A stretch of DNA of 64,000 nucleotides. Origin: an uncultured bacterium. GTDB lineage: Bacteria; Cloacimonadota; Cloacimonadia; Cloacimonadales; Cloacimonadaceae. This document shows positions 63,117 to 64,000 of this stretch, in pieces (position 1 is the first letter of the stretch; each line of letters opens with the position of its first letter). Location: contig CALGPA010000002.1 of the NCBI GenBank assembly GCA_937960795.1, forward strand, positions 30,377 through 94,376. Direction: 5' to 3'. The notes beneath the pieces were generated by a model. It saw nothing but the letters and a program-made list of their open reading frames with translations, was not told the DNA's origin and did not search any database. The position numbers were made by a program, and so were the translations under genes.

Positions 63117-64000
63117 ATGGATAAGCTAAGAACTACTATCACCTACCTGATACTAATCATTTTCGGTCTTACCATGGTCATCCCCTTTATATGGATGCTC
63201 TCAACGGCATTGATGACCCAATCCGAGTTTAATAAACAGGAAACCCTTTTCATCCCCAAAGAAGAGTACTTCGTTTGGAATAATGATGGCACTGAGGAGA
63301 GGATTCTGTTGGTAATGGAGAAAGAGGAAACCAGCATCATCCATATCTTGGATGAGAATCTGGAGATCGCAGAGGAATACAAGGAAGTGCCCAGCTCACA
63401 GGTTGAGCGAGTCTATCGAAAGCCAACCTTCGAATTCTCAAACTTCGTGAAAGCCTTCCAAAAGGTGCCCTTTGCGCTTTACTTCAAAAACACCATCTAT
63501 GTGAGCGTGATGAGCCTCATCGGAGTACTCTTTACTTCGCTTTTGGCAGCATATGCTTTTGCTCGCATGGAGTTTAAGGGACGGGATTTCTTTTTCTTCC
63601 TTTTTCTTTCCATGATGATGGTGCCACAGCCCATTTATATGATTTCTTCATATGTGCTCTTGGACAAACTAAACTGGCTGGACACCTACAACGCGCTCAT
63701 CATCCCTTGGACGGCAAATATCTTCACCATCTTCCTGTTTAGACAGCACTTCAAGGCTCTTCCCAAAGAACTCTTTGATGCTGCTTCCATAGATGGCTGT
63801 TCCACCTTTGGTATGCTTTGGAGGATAGTAGTGCCCCTTTCAAAGCCCATTATCGCCACAGCCTCCATTTTTTCGCTAATCTCTAGTTGGAATAGCTTTA
63901 TGTGGCCATTGGTAATGATTAACCGTCCGGAGCTTCGAGTTTTGCAAGTGGGACTCAGCTATTTCAATCAAGAAGCTTCCACGCAGACCACTCTTTTGAT
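63117..64000 (+). CDS. Carbohydrate ABC transporter permease (MalG type), truncated by window
   Basis: 294 codons visible; runs off the right edge. It starts ATG 63117 after GGGGGAG. First membrane helix TYLILIIFGLTMVIPFIWML, then a periplasmic insertion (about residues 50-101) between FIPKE and FEFSNFVKAF that ordinary MalG-type permeases lack, then the core with NTIYVSVMSLIGVLFTSLLAAYAFARM and the EAA loop ELFDAASIDGCSTFGMLWRIVVPLSKP. It partners the preceding permease. Confidence 0.9.
   Translation, partial: MDKLRTTITYLILIIFGLTMVIPFIWMLSTALMTQSEFNKQETLFIPKEEYFVWNNDGTEERILLVMEKEETSIIHILDENLEIAEEYKEVPSSQVERVYRKPTFEFSNFVKAFQKVPFALYFKNTIYVSVMSLIGVLFTSLLAAYAFARMEFKGRDFFFFLFLSMMMVPQPIYMISSYVLLDKLNWLDTYNALIIPWTANIFTIFLFRQHFKALPKELFDAASIDGCSTFGMLWRIVVPLSKPIIATASIFSLISSWNSFMWPLVMINRPELRVLQVGLSYFNQEASTQTTLL

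Overview
The window reads as chromosomal DNA of a free-living, Gram-negative-type bacterium, most likely a member of Cloacimonadota (Candidatus Cloacimonas-like) or a close relative in the FCB group. This is inferred from three things: an outer-membrane porin; a secreted C25 (gingipain-like) protease ending in an NYPNPFNP / FlgD-like C-terminal module; and an unusually long MutL/GlmL-family protein. Genes are dense, often overlap by 1-25 bases (ATGA junctions are common), and have AGGAG-type ribosome binding sites. I found no rRNA, tRNA, insertion sequence, prophage or CRISPR array.

Layout. 1-3075 (-): an ABCG-like exporter fused to TerB-like and FHA-like domains, truncated by the window edge. 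3239-8521 (+): a phosphate-starvation operon (porin, pstS, pstC, pstA, pstB, phoU) behind a clear Pho-box promoter. 8757-11265 (-): phoB, a PhoR-type kinase and a small sigma-70 factor. 11383-20495 (-): the MutL-like ATPase, an aldo/keto reductase, uvrC, murJ, holB and a GNAT acetyltransferase. 20741-22287 (+): a lipoprotein of the glucuronyl-epimerase-like fold and a flavin reductase-like protein. 22779-28626 (-): prepilin peptidase, a small exported protein, an aminotransferase, asnS, a Gfo/Idh oxidoreductase, and a threonine dehydrogenase gene broken by an in-frame TAG. 28810-35281: a rubrerythrin-like protein, recO, rqcH, a coiled-coil membrane protein and htpG.

35547-42623 (+) is a tightly overlapping trio: secreted C25 protease, sirtuin, and an adenylate cyclase-AAA-TPR signalling protein. 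After an EamA transporter and a TPR lipoprotein (-), 45422-49358 (+) holds a pyrimidine operon (pyrB, pyrC, pyrK, pyrD), with radA converging on it. 50893-58773 (+) is a storage-glucan cluster (debranching enzyme, glycogen synthase-like transferase, GH57 amylase) continuing into a response regulator with a lost GAFTGA loop, a YbbR protein and tsaD. 58969 to the right edge (+) has an aminotransferase, a kinase-like protein without a recognisable ATPase domain, an NtrC-type regulator and two sugar ABC permeases, the last cut by the edge.

The larger intergenic regions are not empty. Four hold copies of a roughly 70-150 bp dispersed repeat (8592, 22315, 32545, 44862). Two of these also hold a second hairpin repeat built on ATTCCGGA...TCCGGAAT, and one has a 34-bp tandem repeat. 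The main points for a second look are the Pho-box/PhoBR/sigma arrangement, the dispersed repeats, the amber-interrupted tdh, the two atypical NtrC-like regulators, the protease-sirtuin-cyclase operon and the TerB-FHA-ABC fusion.
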